A stretch of DNA of 64,000 nucleotides, taken from positions 1-64,000 of the forward strand of contig JAGXFW010000008.1 of the NCBI GenBank assembly GCA_024637035.1. Reading direction: 5' to 3'. A model generated the notes under the pieces. It did no database searches and had not been told where the DNA came from. It worked only from the letters and a program-made list of their open reading frames with translations. Position 1 is the stretch's first letter, and every line of letters starts with the position of its first letter. The position numbers and the translations under genes are program-made. Positions 8,003 to 19,470 of the stretch are shown here, one piece after another. The stretch is from Actinomycetes bacterium (GTDB lineage: Bacteria > Actinomycetota > Thermoleophilia > RBG-16-64-13).

Positions 8003-9112
8003 ATGAGAGTCGTCACCCGAAAAACAGATCTCGTCGAGTCCCTTGCTATCGTGAACAAAGCGGTTTCATCGCGCAGTTCGATCCAGGTGTTATCGGGAGT
8101 ACTTCTCGATTGCATGGGCGAGGTCCCGACCCTCTCGGCCACCGACATGGAGATATCTCTTCGCGCCCCTCTGGCCGGGCGTGTGGAGGAAACAGGGTCT
8201 CTAGTACTCCCTGCTCGCATCCTCACCGACATAGCGAAGAGCCTTCCGGCCGGTGAAGTGACCATCGAACAGAAGCCGGGGGAATCGCAGGTGGAAGTAC
8301 GCTCGAAAGAGTCGTTCTTCTCGCTTCATTCCATAGCGCCTACGGACTTCCCCCAGTTCCCCGTGTTCCCTCTCGAGCAAGGCTTCGAGGTCGAGAAGGC
8401 GGCTTTTCTTCAGACGATAGATCGCGTGGCACCGTCTGCGTCAAGAGACGAGACGAGGCCGGTGCTGACCGGCGTCTTGATCCATGTCTCGAAGAACTCG
8501 GTGAAGATGGTGGCTACCGACAGTTACCGCCTCAGTGTGATGGAGACCCCGATCGAAGCATCGGTCGCTGACAAGGTGCAGGCCATCGTGCCGGCCCGCT
8601 CGCTGCTCGAGCTCTCTCGGATAGGAGCGAGCAACCCTGCGGAGCGCATCCACATCGTGCCCACCAGCAACCAGGTGCTGTTCGAGGTGGGCGGAGTGAG
8701 ACTGATCTCTCGTCTGATCGACGGACAGTTCCCCAACTACCGGCAACTCCTGCCCGAGTCATTCGACTATGAGGTCGTGGTGGACAAGGCGGAGTTCCTC
8801 GAGGTGGTCCATCGCGTCGGCCTGCTCGCCCAGAAGAGCGCTCCCGTCCGGCTGCGGTTCGAGCCGAACACACTGACCGTGGCCGCCGAATCGCAGGACC
8901 TCGGAAGAGCGCGGGAGAGCGTGCCGATCAAGTACGATGGAGAAGTGCTCGAGATCGGGTTCAACCCGGAGTTCGTGGTGGCGGGTGCTGCAGCCGTCGA
9001 CGGCGACTCAGTCGTACTGCGCTTCATCAGTCCATTGCGGCCCGGATTGATCAAGGGCGTGGCAGACGACGACTTCCTGTACCTGATCATGCCTATTCGG
9101 CTGACGGACTGA
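8003..9112 (+). CDS. dnaN: DNA polymerase III beta sliding clamp
   Basis: The beta clamp encircles DNA and tethers DNA polymerase III and repair factors. The 369-residue product shows the three repeated clamp subdomains, beginning MRVVTRKTDLVESLAIVNKAV and ending in the typical C-terminal YLIMPIRLTD. Clamp motifs include FFSLHSIAPTDFP, RPVLTGVLI and VATDSYRLSV. The ATG follows a good SD (gaggagag). It comes after dnaA, the classical order. Confidence 0.97.
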   Translation: MRVVTRKTDLVESLAIVNKAVSSRSSIQVLSGVLLDCMGEVPTLSATDMEISLRAPLAGRVEETGSLVLPARILTDIAKSLPAGEVTIEQKPGESQVEVRSKESFFSLHSIAPTDFPQFPVFPLEQGFEVEKAAFLQTIDRVAPSASRDETRPVLTGVLIHVSKNSVKMVATDSYRLSVMETPIEASVADKVQAIVPARSLLELSRIGASNPAERIHIVPTSNQVLFEVGGVRLISRLIDGQFPNYRQLLPESFDYEVVVDKAEFLEVVHRVGLLAQKSAPVRLRFEPNTLTVAAESQDLGRARESVPIKYDGEVLEIGFNPEFVVAGAAAVDGDSVVLRFISPLRPGLIKGVADDDFLYLIMPIRLTD

Positions 9113-9126
9113 AGGCAGCGAGGGAT

Positions 9127-9369
9127 TTGAACCTGCGCACCGTAGAGGTAGATGAGGGGATCACCCTCGGCCAGTTCCTGAAGTTCGCCGGCATCGCGGG
9201 CACTGGTGGCCACGCCAAGGCCCTCATCGAAGATGCGGCGGTCGTCGTGAACGGAGACGCCGAGACCAGACGCGGGAGGAAGCTCCGGCATGGGGACGTG
9301 GTCCAGGTGGGCAACGACGAGCTGACGGTGGCGCGCCGACAGGGAGGCCGCGCCGGCACGTCGCAGTGA
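9127..9369 (+). CDS. S4-domain RNA-binding protein (YaaA/RlbA-like)
   Basis: This 80-residue protein consists almost entirely of one S4 RNA-binding domain: TLGQFLKFAGIAGTGGHAKALI, then VVVNGDAETRRGRKLRHGDVVQV. Small S4 proteins commonly sit between dnaN and recF. In Bacillus, YaaA (RlbA) associates with the 50S subunit, so a ribosome-related role is likely but not proven here. The start is TTG at 9127, with an SD-like gaggg very close to it. The gene lies 14 bp after dnaN and 23 bp before recF. Confidence 0.88.
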   Translation: MNLRTVEVDEGITLGQFLKFAGIAGTGGHAKALIEDAAVVVNGDAETRRGRKLRHGDVVQVGNDELTVARRQGGRAGTSQ

Positions 9370-9392
9370 CGCCGTGAAGGTCCTGTGAACGG

Positions 9393-10487
9393 GTGAGGGT
9401 GCGAGAGGTCCGGTTACACGATTTCCGTTGCCACTCGCAGCTTGATGTGCAGCTGGGGCCCGCCGTGACGGTGTTGGTCGGTTCGAACGGCACCGGCAAG
9501 ACCTCAGTGCTCGAAGCGATCCACCTGGTGCTGCAGGGTGCCTCACCCCGCACGTCGCAGACCAAGGAACTCATCTCGTGGGGGGCAGAAGCACTGCGGG
9601 TGGAGATCGAACTGCAGGACCCGGAGGGACGCGCGGTCGCGGCTGCCGCTGGGTACGCTTCCACTGGCGAACGGCGCAACACCGCCGGAGGGGCGCCTCT
9701 CACCGACCTCTCGCGTTGGGAGGAGACCTGCCCTGTGCGCGCATTCATCCCCGACGACGTACGCCTGATCAAAGGGAGTCCTCGGCGGCGAAGGCGCCTT
9801 CTCGACAGGTTGGCGACCGCCATCGACCCCTCGTACGGCCGCGAGCTCGCCGGGTACGAAGAGGCGTTGCTGCAACGTAACAGCTTGCTGCGGAAGGGGG
9901 TGGTGGGGCCTGACCACGACCCGTGGGAGGCACTGCTCGCCCGCTCCGGACTACGGCTGGCGGCGGCCCGCGAGAGCTCTTTGAGGAGTCTCTTCGGCCC
10001 GTACGCGTATATGCACAGCTTGCTGGCTCCGGCTCCCTCTGCACCGGCGAGCCTTCTGTACCGCACCAATGTGGCCGCTCTCGACGAACCCTCGTACCGG
10101 GAGCGACTCAACGACCAGCGTTTCGCCGACCGCCGACGCACCTTCACAAACCTCGGGCCGCATCGAGACGACGTGCGCTTCACCCTGGGCGGACGCGACC
10201 TCCGGGAATACGGATCCCAAGGGGAGCAGCGTACCGCCTTGCTCGCATTGGTGCTGGCCGAGCGCTCCTGGGTGTTCGAGACCTCGGGCCGCGAGCAGCT
10301 GCTGTTGCTCGACGACGTGATGAGCGAACTCGACGACGGACGCCGGCGGTCCCTGGTGGCACTGCTCAGTCGGGATGGACAGGTGGTCGTGACCACCACC
10401 GACCTGCACTACTTTACGTCCGAGGAGCTGTGTACGATGGAAGTGGTGGAGTTGACCGGCCCAGCGAAGCGGAGTGGCGGGAGCTGA
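9393..10487 (+). CDS. recF: DNA replication and repair protein RecF
   Basis: RecF is an SMC-like ABC ATPase that loads RecA at gaps together with RecO and RecR. The 364 residues include Walker A VGSNGTGKTSVLEAI, the ABC signature YGSQGEQRTALLALVLAE and Walker B LLLLDDVMSELD. The N-terminus (MRVREVRLHDFRCHSQLDV) is typical. The start is GTG at 9393 with a weak SD; a second in-frame GTG at 9399 is possible. Confidence 0.97.
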   Translation: MRVREVRLHDFRCHSQLDVQLGPAVTVLVGSNGTGKTSVLEAIHLVLQGASPRTSQTKELISWGAEALRVEIELQDPEGRAVAAAAGYASTGERRNTAGGAPLTDLSRWEETCPVRAFIPDDVRLIKGSPRRRRRLLDRLATAIDPSYGRELAGYEEALLQRNSLLRKGVVGPDHDPWEALLARSGLRLAAARESSLRSLFGPYAYMHSLLAPAPSAPASLLYRTNVAALDEPSYRERLNDQRFADRRRTFTNLGPHRDDVRFTLGGRDLREYGSQGEQRTALLALVLAERSWVFETSGREQLLLLDDVMSELDDGRRRSLVALLSRDGQVVVTTTDLHYFTSEELCTMEVVELTGPAKRSGGS

Positions 10488-10489
10488 AG

Positions 10490-11152
10490 TTGAACGGAGA
10501 TCGTGACAGGGCGCCACATCACCCGCGGCCCCCCGGGCCTCGGCGCGCGGGGCGTGGTGGATCTGCCGATCATCAGGCACACTACGGCATGCCTGATCGG
10601 CTCGGGGACCTCCTCCCAGGAGCGCTCGCGGCTCAGTCGCACGACGACGGTAGCCGGGTGTCTCGAACCTTGGCTCGGGTGTGGCCCGATGTCGTCGGGC
10701 TGGAGGGCGCGGCCAACTCGCAGCCCCATGTGCTCCGGAACGGAAGGCTTACGGTGGCGACTTCGTCGTCCGCGTGGGCGCAGGCCCTCCAAGACCGCAG
10801 CGGGGAGGTGGTGAAGAGGCTCGCGTTGGCTCTTGAGCCGGGCCTGGTGTCCTCCGTGCTATTCAGGCCGGCAGGTTGGGATCCGTGCGCCGGTGACGGA
10901 TCCGTGCGCCCGCTGAAGGCGGCCCCCCACGAGTGGCTTTCCTCCGATGATCAGACCCGGGAGGGCGGCACTGCGGGGGCTGCGCTGGGTCGGCCTCGGA
11001 AGAGGATGCTGAGTCGCGAAGAAGAGGAGGCCATCGAAGCGGTGCGAGGTTCGGCCGTAGAGGAGAGGCTCGGCGACCTCATGGCTCGCGCCATGCGGGC
11101 CGGTTTGGAGTATGGAACGCCCGAGGAGGACGGAGCGGAAGGGGGAGTGTGA
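10490..11152 (+). CDS. DUF721 protein, probable DciA-like helicase operator
   Basis: The product contains the DUF721/DciA core: a short helix (PDRLGDLLPGALA) followed by WPDVVGLEGAANSQPHVLRN and GRLTVATSSSAWAQALQD. DciA proteins are thought to load the replicative helicase DnaB in most bacteria, and actinobacterial members sit between recF and gyrB as here. The TTG at 10490, 2 bp after recF, has an SD (cgggag) and gives 220 residues; an ATG at 10589 lacks an SD. The C-terminal half is a low-complexity extension with an acidic, Arg-rich end (MLSREEEEAIEAVRG). The assignment to DciA is by family and position only. Confidence 0.8.
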   Translation: MNGDRDRAPHHPRPPGPRRAGRGGSADHQAHYGMPDRLGDLLPGALAAQSHDDGSRVSRTLARVWPDVVGLEGAANSQPHVLRNGRLTVATSSSAWAQALQDRSGEVVKRLALALEPGLVSSVLFRPAGWDPCAGDGSVRPLKAAPHEWLSSDDQTREGGTAGAALGRPRKRMLSREEEEAIEAVRGSAVEERLGDLMARAMRAGLEYGTPEEDGAEGGV

Positions 11153-11194
11153 CCCAGCCCTTGGGTCGGGCGGTCTGTCCGCTGCAGTCGGTGA

Positions 11195-13441
<2,247 letters not shown>

Positions 13442-13486
13442 CAGCTCGCCGGGCGCACAGTCGACATCGATCGGGGATAGGCGGCC

Positions 13487-15958
13487 ATGCTAGAGACGTT
13501 CGAGGGACGCATCGAGCAAATAGAGATCGCCGAGGAGATGCGTTCCTCGTATCTCGACTACGCCATGAGCGTGATCGTAGGTAGGGCACTGCCCGACGTA
13601 CGCGATGGGCTCAAGCCGGTGCACCGTCGCGTGCTCTACGGCATGCACGACTCCGGCATGCAGCCCTCCAAGCCGTATCGGAAGTGCGCCCGCATAGTGG
13701 GTGACGTGATGGGGAGCTTCCATCCGCACGGCGACCAGGCGATCTACGACACCTTGGTCCGCCTCGCGCAGCCGTTCTCCATTCGGTACTTGCTCGTCGA
13801 CGGCCACGGCAACTTCGGCAGTGTCGACGGCGACTCGGCCGCCGCCATGCGCTACACCGAGTGCCGTCTGTCGAAGCTCGCCACCGAGATGATGCGTGAC
13901 ATCGATGCCGACACCGTCGATTGGGTACCCAACTACGACGAGAGCCGCGAGGAGCCGACCGTGCTGCCCGCGCGCTTCCCGAACCTGCTGGTGAACGGCT
14001 CTTCGGGCATCGCGGTGGGCATGGCCACGAACATCCCGCCCCACAACCTGGGCGAGGCTATCGACGCCACCATCGCCATGATCGACAACCCGGCCATCGA
14101 TACGACCGAGTTGATGCAACACCTGCGTGGCCCCGACTTCCCCACGGGCGGCATCATCATGGGCATGTCGGGCATCCGCGATGCGTACGAGACCGGCCGG
14201 GGCAGGGTGGTCGTGCGGGCCAAAGCGCACAGCGAGCCGCTCAGGCAGGGCAAGACCGCCATCATCGTGAGCGAGATCCCCTACCAGGTGAACAAGGCAC
14301 TGCTGATCGAGAGGATCGCGGAGCTCGTTCGCGAGAAGAAGATCTCCGAGATCTCTGACCTCCGAGACGAGTCCGATCGCTCGGGCATGCGCGTCGTGAT
14401 CGAACTGAAGCGCGAAGCCATCCCCAAGGTGGTCTTGAACAAGCTCTACCGGCACACCGCTATGCAGAGCACCTTCGGTGTGAACACCATCGCGTTGGTG
14501 GACGGGGTGCCGCGCACCCTCTCGCTGCGCGAGATGCTACGTCACTACATCGCCCACCAGAAGAACGTGATCGTGCGGCGCACCCGCTTCGAGTTGGCGA
14601 AGGCGCGCAAACGAGCTCACATCCTCGAGGGCCTGCTCATCGCGATCGCGAATCTCGACGAGGTGATCCGCATCATCCGTTCGAGCGAAGACACAGAGGC
14701 CGCGCGAACCAACCTGATGGCGGTCTTCGCTCTCTCGGAGGAGCAGGCGCAGGCGATCGTCGACCTGCGGCTGCGGAATCTGACCGCTCTCGAGCGACAC
14801 AAGATCGAAGAGGAGCACAGCGACCTGCTCGAGCGGATACAGGGGCTCGAGGCCATCCTGGCCAACGAGCAACTCGTGTTCGACCTGATGAAGGAAGAGC
14901 TCCTCGAAGTGCGCGCCATGTATGCCGACGAACGTCGCACGGAACTCGCACCCTCCGAGGACGAGATCGACATCGAGGACATGATCGCCGTCGAGGAGAT
15001 GGTCATCTCTCTCACCAAGTCCGGCTATGTGAAGCGCCTGCCGGTGTCGACGTACCGCACACAGCATCGCGGCGGCGTGGGCGTCATCGGCATGGACACC
15101 AAGGACGGGGACTACCTCGAGCACCTCTTCATAACCAGCACGCACCATTTCCTGCTGTTCGTCAGCTCCCGGGGCAAGGTCTACCGGTTGAAGGTGCACG
15201 AGTTGCCGCTCGGCAGCAGACAGAGCAAGGGCCGGGCCATCATCAACCTGCTCCCGCTCCAGCAGGACGAGGAGATCAAGGCGGTCATCGCCACGAAGGA
15301 CTTCACCGACGCCAAGTACCTGGCGTTCGCCACGAAGCAGGGGATCGTCAAGAAGACGCGTTTCTTGGACTACAAGACCAACCTGAAGGCCGACGGCATC
15401 ATCGCCATCAACCTCGCCGACGCCGACGCTTTGGTGTCCGTACGGCACACCAACGGCGACGACGACCTGATCCTTGTCTCGTCGGAGGGCAAGAGCATCC
15501 GCTTCCACGAGTCCGACACGCGGCCGACCGGTCGCAACACCATGGGCGTCACCGGCATGCGGCTCGGCCGCGGTCATCGGGTGATCGGCATGGCGACCGC
15601 GAGCGACGACGCAGATCTCTTCTGCGTCACTACGGGGGGCTACGGCAAGCGCACCCCCATCTCTGCCTATCCCACGCAGAAGCGCGGAGGCCAGGGCGTG
15701 ATCACGATCAAGGACTCGCCGGACCGTGGCGACCTAGTGGCCGTGGCTTCGGTGCGCGACAACCACGAGATCATGCTGATGAGCACCGAGGGTCAGATGA
15801 TCCGTATGCCCGTCGGAAACATCCGCCCGACCGGTCGCAACACCATGGGTGTGCGCGTCATGAACCTACGTGGGAAGGACCGCGTGGCCAGCATGGCCCG
15901 TGTGGTCACTGAGAACATGCCCAACGGGACCGAGCAACTCGAGATCGAAGACATGTGA
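13487..15958 (+). CDS. gyrA: DNA gyrase subunit A
   Basis: GyrA carries the DNA-cleaving tyrosine and the DNA-wrapping C-terminal domain. The 823 residues include the quinolone-resistance region (GDVMGSFHPHGDQAIYDTLVR), the catalytic Tyr in AAMRYTECRLSKLATEM and a six-bladed beta-pinwheel C-terminus. The GyrA-box-like QHRGGVGV and QKRGGQGV in the pinwheel distinguish it from ParC. Ala replaces Ser at the classic quinolone site (HPHGDQA follows SF; no substitution is obvious otherwise). It lies 45 bp after gyrB, probably in the same transcript. Confidence 0.97.
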   Translation: MLETFEGRIEQIEIAEEMRSSYLDYAMSVIVGRALPDVRDGLKPVHRRVLYGMHDSGMQPSKPYRKCARIVGDVMGSFHPHGDQAIYDTLVRLAQPFSIRYLLVDGHGNFGSVDGDSAAAMRYTECRLSKLATEMMRDIDADTVDWVPNYDESREEPTVLPARFPNLLVNGSSGIAVGMATNIPPHNLGEAIDATIAMIDNPAIDTTELMQHLRGPDFPTGGIIMGMSGIRDAYETGRGRVVVRAKAHSEPLRQGKTAIIVSEIPYQVNKALLIERIAELVREKKISEISDLRDESDRSGMRVVIELKREAIPKVVLNKLYRHTAMQSTFGVNTIALVDGVPRTLSLREMLRHYIAHQKNVIVRRTRFELAKARKRAHILEGLLIAIANLDEVIRIIRSSEDTEAARTNLMAVFALSEEQAQAIVDLRLRNLTALERHKIEEEHSDLLERIQGLEAILANEQLVFDLMKEELLEVRAMYADERRTELAPSEDEIDIEDMIAVEEMVISLTKSGYVKRLPVSTYRTQHRGGVGVIGMDTKDGDYLEHLFITSTHHFLLFVSSRGKVYRLKVHELPLGSRQSKGRAIINLLPLQQDEEIKAVIATKDFTDAKYLAFATKQGIVKKTRFLDYKTNLKADGIIAINLADADALVSVRHTNGDDDLILVSSEGKSIRFHESDTRPTGRNTMGVTGMRLGRGHRVIGMATASDDADLFCVTTGGYGKRTPISAYPTQKRGGQGVITIKDSPDRGDLVAVASVRDNHEIMLMSTEGQMIRMPVGNIRPTGRNTMGVRVMNLRGKDRVASMARVVTENMPNGTEQLEIEDM

Positions 15959-15959
15959 T

Positions 15960-15994
15960 CCAGTCGCCGGCGGCTTGCAGCCGTCGGCGACTGG
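15960..15994 (+). terminator. Strong hairpin after gyrA
   Basis: CCAGTCGCCGgCGGC pairs with GCCGtCGGCGACTGG around the loop ttgca, starting two bases after the gyrA stop. It lacks a T run but is the obvious end of the gyrBA transcript facing the convergent cytochrome gene. A second hairpin (cggcgatc...gatcgccg, 16010-16036) could serve the opposite strand. Confidence 0.6.
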
Positions 15995-16044
15995 AAGAGC
16001 GTCAGCCCACGGCGATCACCCGGCGGGCGATCGCCGGGATGAGT

Positions 16045-16479
16045 CTACTCGAGGTCGACGACGAACTTGCCTAGCGCGGTGATGTCCTCAGCCGATAGCT
16101 TGTCGCCGAATGCGGGCATCGCGCCTCCACCATTCTTCACCTGGGCTTCGACTGCCGCGGCGTCGGTGTGCGCTTGGAGGTTGGGGCCGGCGCCGCCCTC
16201 GCCGAATGCGCCATGGCACGGGGCACAGTTCAGCGCGTAGGTCTCGCGTACATCGGTCGTCATGGACCCAGCCGTCGTCTCGGTAGATCCGGCCGTCGTT
16301 TCCGTGGACCCAGCCGTCGTCTCGGTAGATCCGGCCGTCGTTTCCGTGGACCCAGCCGTCGTCTCGGTCGTTGCTGCAGTGGTGGTCGTGGTCTCGCCGC
16401 CGCATCCCGCGACTCCCAGTACAAGAGCCGTCGTGATCGCGAGGGCGAAGACGAGCGACGATACGTGTCTGCGTTGCAT
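16045..16479 (-). CDS. Cytochrome c lipoprotein with a Thr-rich repeat linker
   Basis: The start at 16479 has an aaggagag SD. It gives a 144-residue protein with a signal peptide ending in the lipobox LGVAGC, so the mature protein is probably lipid-anchored on the outer face of the membrane. Next come a Thr-rich linker of five TETTAGS repeats and a class I cytochrome c domain. The domain has the haem site CAPCH, followed by a probable methionine ligand in GGGAMPAFGDKLS. It resembles short periplasmic electron carriers of the c5/c6 type. It stands alone, converging on gyrA, with no oxidase gene beside it, so its partner is unknown. Confidence 0.88.
   Translation of the reverse strand: MQRRHVSSLVFALAITTALVLGVAGCGGETTTTTAATTETTAGSTETTAGSTETTAGSTETTAGSTETTAGSMTTDVRETYALNCAPCHGAFGEGGAGPNLQAHTDAAAVEAQVKNGGGAMPAFGDKLSAEDITALGKFVVDLE
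16264..16368. repeat. Coding tandem repeat in the cytochrome linker
   Basis: Five 21-bp units encode TETTAGS. Odd and even units differ at several silent or near-silent positions (ggacccagcc... versus agatccggcc...), so the array really consists of two and a half copies of a 42-bp unit. The alternating pattern indicates recent duplication of a unit pair. Copy number may vary between strains. Confidence 0.9.
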
Positions 16480-16569
16480 CCTACTCTCCTTGTCGCAATG
16501 GTTTCTCGTGTCCGAGCGACGATACCCGGGCAAGGAGGCGGTGCAAACCGAAACGAGCGTTTCGGTCGA

Positions 16570-18300
16570 TCACATGGTGACCCGCTGCACCTCGTCGATG
16601 GTGGTGAGCTTCCGGAGGATCTTGCGCTTGCCATCCTGGCGGAGCGTGGTCATGCCCTCGTTGATGGCATAGTCGCGGATAGCGTCGGTATCAGCCGCGT
16701 CGCTGATCATGGACTTGAGTTCCTTCGTCACCGGCAGCACCTCATACAGGCCGATGCGTCCGCTGTAGCCTGTGCCGTAGCAGCGCCGGCAACCTACCGC
16801 CTTGGCGACCACCACCGGCGCGTCCCCGAAGAGGTCGAACTCCACCGCACTCATGCTCGACGGAACGAGTGTCACTTCCTTCATGCAGTGCGGGCACAGC
16901 TTTCGGGCCAGCCGCTGCGCGACAACGCACTCCAAGGCCGAGGCGATCAAGAAGGCCGGCACTCGCATCTCGACGAGGCGCGTGATGGTGGAGGCTGCGT
17001 CGTTCGTATGAAGGGTCGACATGACGAGGTGCCCGGTCAGAGCTGCTTCTGTGGCGATGGTGGCCGTCTCGAGGTCGCGTATCTCGCCTACCATGATCAC
17101 GTCTGGGTCACTCCGCACGAGGGAGCGTAGAGCGGCCGCGAACGTCAGGCCGATGTTGGACCTGATCTGGCTCTGGAGGATACCCGGCATCTTCCTCTCG
17201 ACCGGATCTTCGACGGTATAGATCTTGACTGTGGGTGAGTTGATCTCGGCGAGGGCCGAATAGAGAGTGGTCGATTTCCCAGAGCCGGTGGGCCCCGTGA
17301 TGAGTATCTGGCCGTACGGGCGGTTGAGGGCACGTCGGAACACCACGAGTTCCGCTTCATCCATGCCCAGTTCCTCCAGCGTGATCTCGAACATGGTCTC
17401 GTCCAAGAGCCGGATGGTGATGTTCTCACCGTACACGGTGGGGATACTGGCTATGCGAAGATCGACGGTCTGCTCGTCTGAGCGATAGGTGGCTCGTCCG
17501 TCCTGGGGAAGACGTTTCTCGGCGATGTCCATGTCGCCCATGATCTTGATGCGGGAGAGTACTCCGCCCTTGAGGTGGTTCGGGATCTCCGTGACGTGGT
17601 GCAGCACACCGTCGATGCGCATCCGCACGGGCATCTCGTACAGTTGAGGTTCGAAGTGCACGTCGGATGCCCGGCGCTTCAATGCAGTGTCCAGGATGTC
17701 ATCGACCAGCGTGATCACCGAGACGTCCTCGGCCACCCGCCTGTCGTCGGCGATGTCGGTGGCGCTGGCGCCTTTGTCGTCGGGCGCCGAACCCAGCGAG
17801 CCGCGGCCCGAGTACAGGTAGTCGACGGTGTCGCTGAACGCGGTAGTCGTGACCACTGCGGGTACGATCTCGTAGCCGGTGATGACTCGAACGTCGTCGA
17901 GCGTGACCACATCGAGCGGGTTCACCATGGCCACGACGAGCGCATCGCGATCGAAGTCGATGGGAAGTACCTGCCGAGAACGTACGAACTTCTCCGACAG
18001 CAGCGCGGTCGCCCGTGGGTTGGGGAGGATCTCGCCCAGAGGGATCACGGGAAGGCGTTTCTGCGAAGCGATTGCTTCGACTAGGTGGTCCTCGGTTATG
18101 TAGCCGAGCTTGACGAGAGCTTCGCCGAGCCGCGCTCCGTTCTCCTTCTGGTAGCTCAATGCCCGCCCGAGTTGCCCGGCGTTGATGTACTTCTTCTCAA
18201 CCAGGATATCCCCGAGTTTGCGGGACCCGTTTCCTGAACGCGCAGGACTCACGCGAGCCGCCGACTTCGGTGGGGGACGGAGAGCTGTCGTAGGTTCCAT
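16570..18300 (-). CDS. Type II secretion/type IV pilus assembly ATPase (GspE/PilB family)
   Basis: This hexameric ATPase powers polymerisation of pilins or pseudopilins. Visible are two MshEN/T2SSE-N-like modules (KLGDILVEKKYINAGQLGRAL; RLGEALVKLGYITEDHLVEA), Walker A GPTGSGKSTTLYSAL (about residue 336), the Asp box, Walker B DPDVIMVGEIRDLETA and a zinc-binding four-cysteine site (CPHC...CRRC). The frame is open to 18372. The ATG at 18300 (MEPTTALRP) is preferred on composition, though its SD (aagga) is distant. No pilus genes are adjacent; pilT lies 10 kb away on the same strand. The 114-bp gap to 18414 is divergent. Confidence 0.9.
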   Translation of the reverse strand: MEPTTALRPPPKSAARVSPARSGNGSRKLGDILVEKKYINAGQLGRALSYQKENGARLGEALVKLGYITEDHLVEAIASQKRLPVIPLGEILPNPRATALLSEKFVRSRQVLPIDFDRDALVVAMVNPLDVVTLDDVRVITGYEIVPAVVTTTAFSDTVDYLYSGRGSLGSAPDDKGASATDIADDRRVAEDVSVITLVDDILDTALKRRASDVHFEPQLYEMPVRMRIDGVLHHVTEIPNHLKGGVLSRIKIMGDMDIAEKRLPQDGRATYRSDEQTVDLRIASIPTVYGENITIRLLDETMFEITLEELGMDEAELVVFRRALNRPYGQILITGPTGSGKSTTLYSALAEINSPTVKIYTVEDPVERKMPGILQSQIRSNIGLTFAAALRSLVRSDPDVIMVGEIRDLETATIATEAALTGHLVMSTLHTNDAASTITRLVEMRVPAFLIASALECVVAQRLARKLCPHCMKEVTLVPSSMSAVEFDLFGDAPVVVAKAVGCRRCYGTGYSGRIGLYEVLPVTKELKSMISDAADTDAIRDYAINEGMTTLRQDGKRKILRKLTTIDEVQRVTM

Positions 18301-18413
18301 GTGCGGATCGTGTCCTTGCTGCCTCTGGTATAGTCTGTCGGCAGTGCTATCGGCACCAACCCGCGCGTACATGAACCCGATGTCCCGGCTGCGGGCACGA
18401 AGGAGATACCACC

Positions 18414-19088
18414 GTGCTCCCCATCTCGTTGGCCTTGTTGCTTCCGGCGCTCGCCCTCTCGCTCTACGCTCAATTCAAGGTGAGCTCCACGTTCAAACGC
18501 TACAGCCAAGTCCGTTCCGGGCAGGGTCTTACGGGCGCTGAGGGTGCACGGCGACTCCTTGACGCTGGGGGCCTCAGTCATGTCCCTATCGAGTTGAGCC
18601 AAGGCAGACTCTCCGACCACTACGACCCTCGCTCCAAGGTGCTCCGGCTGAGCGCCGACGTGGCCCAGAAGGACTCTCTAGCCGCGCTCGGCGTGGCCGC
18701 CCACGAGGTAGGCCACGCTCTGCAGGATGCCCAAGGGTACGCTCCTATGCGGGTGCGCTCCACCCTTGTGCCCGCGGCCTCCTTGGGCAGCAACCTGGGC
18801 ATGGGCCTCTTCATCGTTGGCCTCTTCTTCGGCGGCAACGTCGTGCTCATGAGCGTCGGGATACTACTCTTCTCCGCAGCCGTTCTCTTCACCCTTGTCA
18901 CCCTTCCGGTGGAGTTCGACGCATCGCGCCGCGCGCTCGACCTGCTGAGCTCTCATGGCATCCTTGTCGCGGGGGAGACCGAAGGTGCCCGCAAAGTCCT
19001 CAGGGCCGCCGGTCTGACGTACGTAGCAGCGGCCCTGATGGCGATCGCCCAACTGGCTCGACTCGTCCTCATCAGCAGGAATCGCTGA
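18414..19088 (+). CDS. Neutral zinc metallopeptidase, YugP family
   Basis: The 224-residue membrane protein has an N-terminal span (SLALLLPALALSLYAQF), the zincin motif AAHEVGHALQDAQGYAPM and two further hydrophobic segments after it. A distal motif, EFDASRRAL, matches the third zinc ligand region of the YugP family. YugP-type proteases are conserved, but their substrates are unknown. The GTG start follows a clear SD (aaggagataccacc). It converges with the receiver gene. Confidence 0.9.
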   Translation: MLPISLALLLPALALSLYAQFKVSSTFKRYSQVRSGQGLTGAEGARRLLDAGGLSHVPIELSQGRLSDHYDPRSKVLRLSADVAQKDSLAALGVAAHEVGHALQDAQGYAPMRVRSTLVPAASLGSNLGMGLFIVGLFFGGNVVLMSVGILLFSAAVLFTLVTLPVEFDASRRALDLLSSHGILVAGETEGARKVLRAAGLTYVAAALMAIAQLARLVLISRNR

Positions 19089-19100
19089 GGTCCCCATCCT

Positions 19101-19460
19101 TCAGAGGAGCTGCTCCACGACTTCGATGACCTGGGAGATGCGGAAGGGCTTCGTCACGTAGGCATCGACTCCTGCCTGGCGGCCCTTTTCCTCGTCGCCG
19201 CGCATCGCCTTGGCCGTGAGGGCAAGCACAGGAATCGAAGCGGTGGCCTCGTCGGCCTTCAGTTCGGCCGTGGCCTCGTACCCGTTGAGCTCCGGCATCA
19301 TGAGATCCATCACCACGAGGTCGGGCATGGTCAGCTTCGTCAGAGTCACGGCTTCGCGGCCGTTGACGGCCCGCGTCACCTCGTGTCCCATCGATTCCAA
19401 GGACAGCGACACGATGTTGAGGATATCGGGGTCGTCGTCTGCCACGACGATTCGAGCCAT
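19101..19460 (-). CDS. Single-domain response regulator
   Basis: This is a CheY-like receiver of 119 residues with no output domain. The acidic pocket is VVADDDPD, the phospho-acceptor aspartate is in LVVMDLMMPELNG, the conserved Thr is in VLALTAKAM and the Lys in YVTKPF. It lies 10 bp after the histidine kinase with its own strong SD (taggaggcgcag). It is therefore the likely phosphate acceptor of that kinase, and output would pass through protein-protein contact. Confidence 0.93.
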   Translation of the reverse strand: MARIVVADDDPDILNIVSLSLESMGHEVTRAVNGREAVTLTKLTMPDLVVMDLMMPELNGYEATAELKADEATASIPVLALTAKAMRGDEEKGRQAGVDAYVTKPFRISQVIEVVEQLL

Positions 19461-19470
19461 TCTGCGCCTC

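Noticed and set aside
9923-10489. Long open frame upstream of the DUF721 gene, overlapping recF in another frame
   Set aside because: It lies wholly within recF, which has clear family motifs; the DUF721 protein begins at the TTG after the recF stop.
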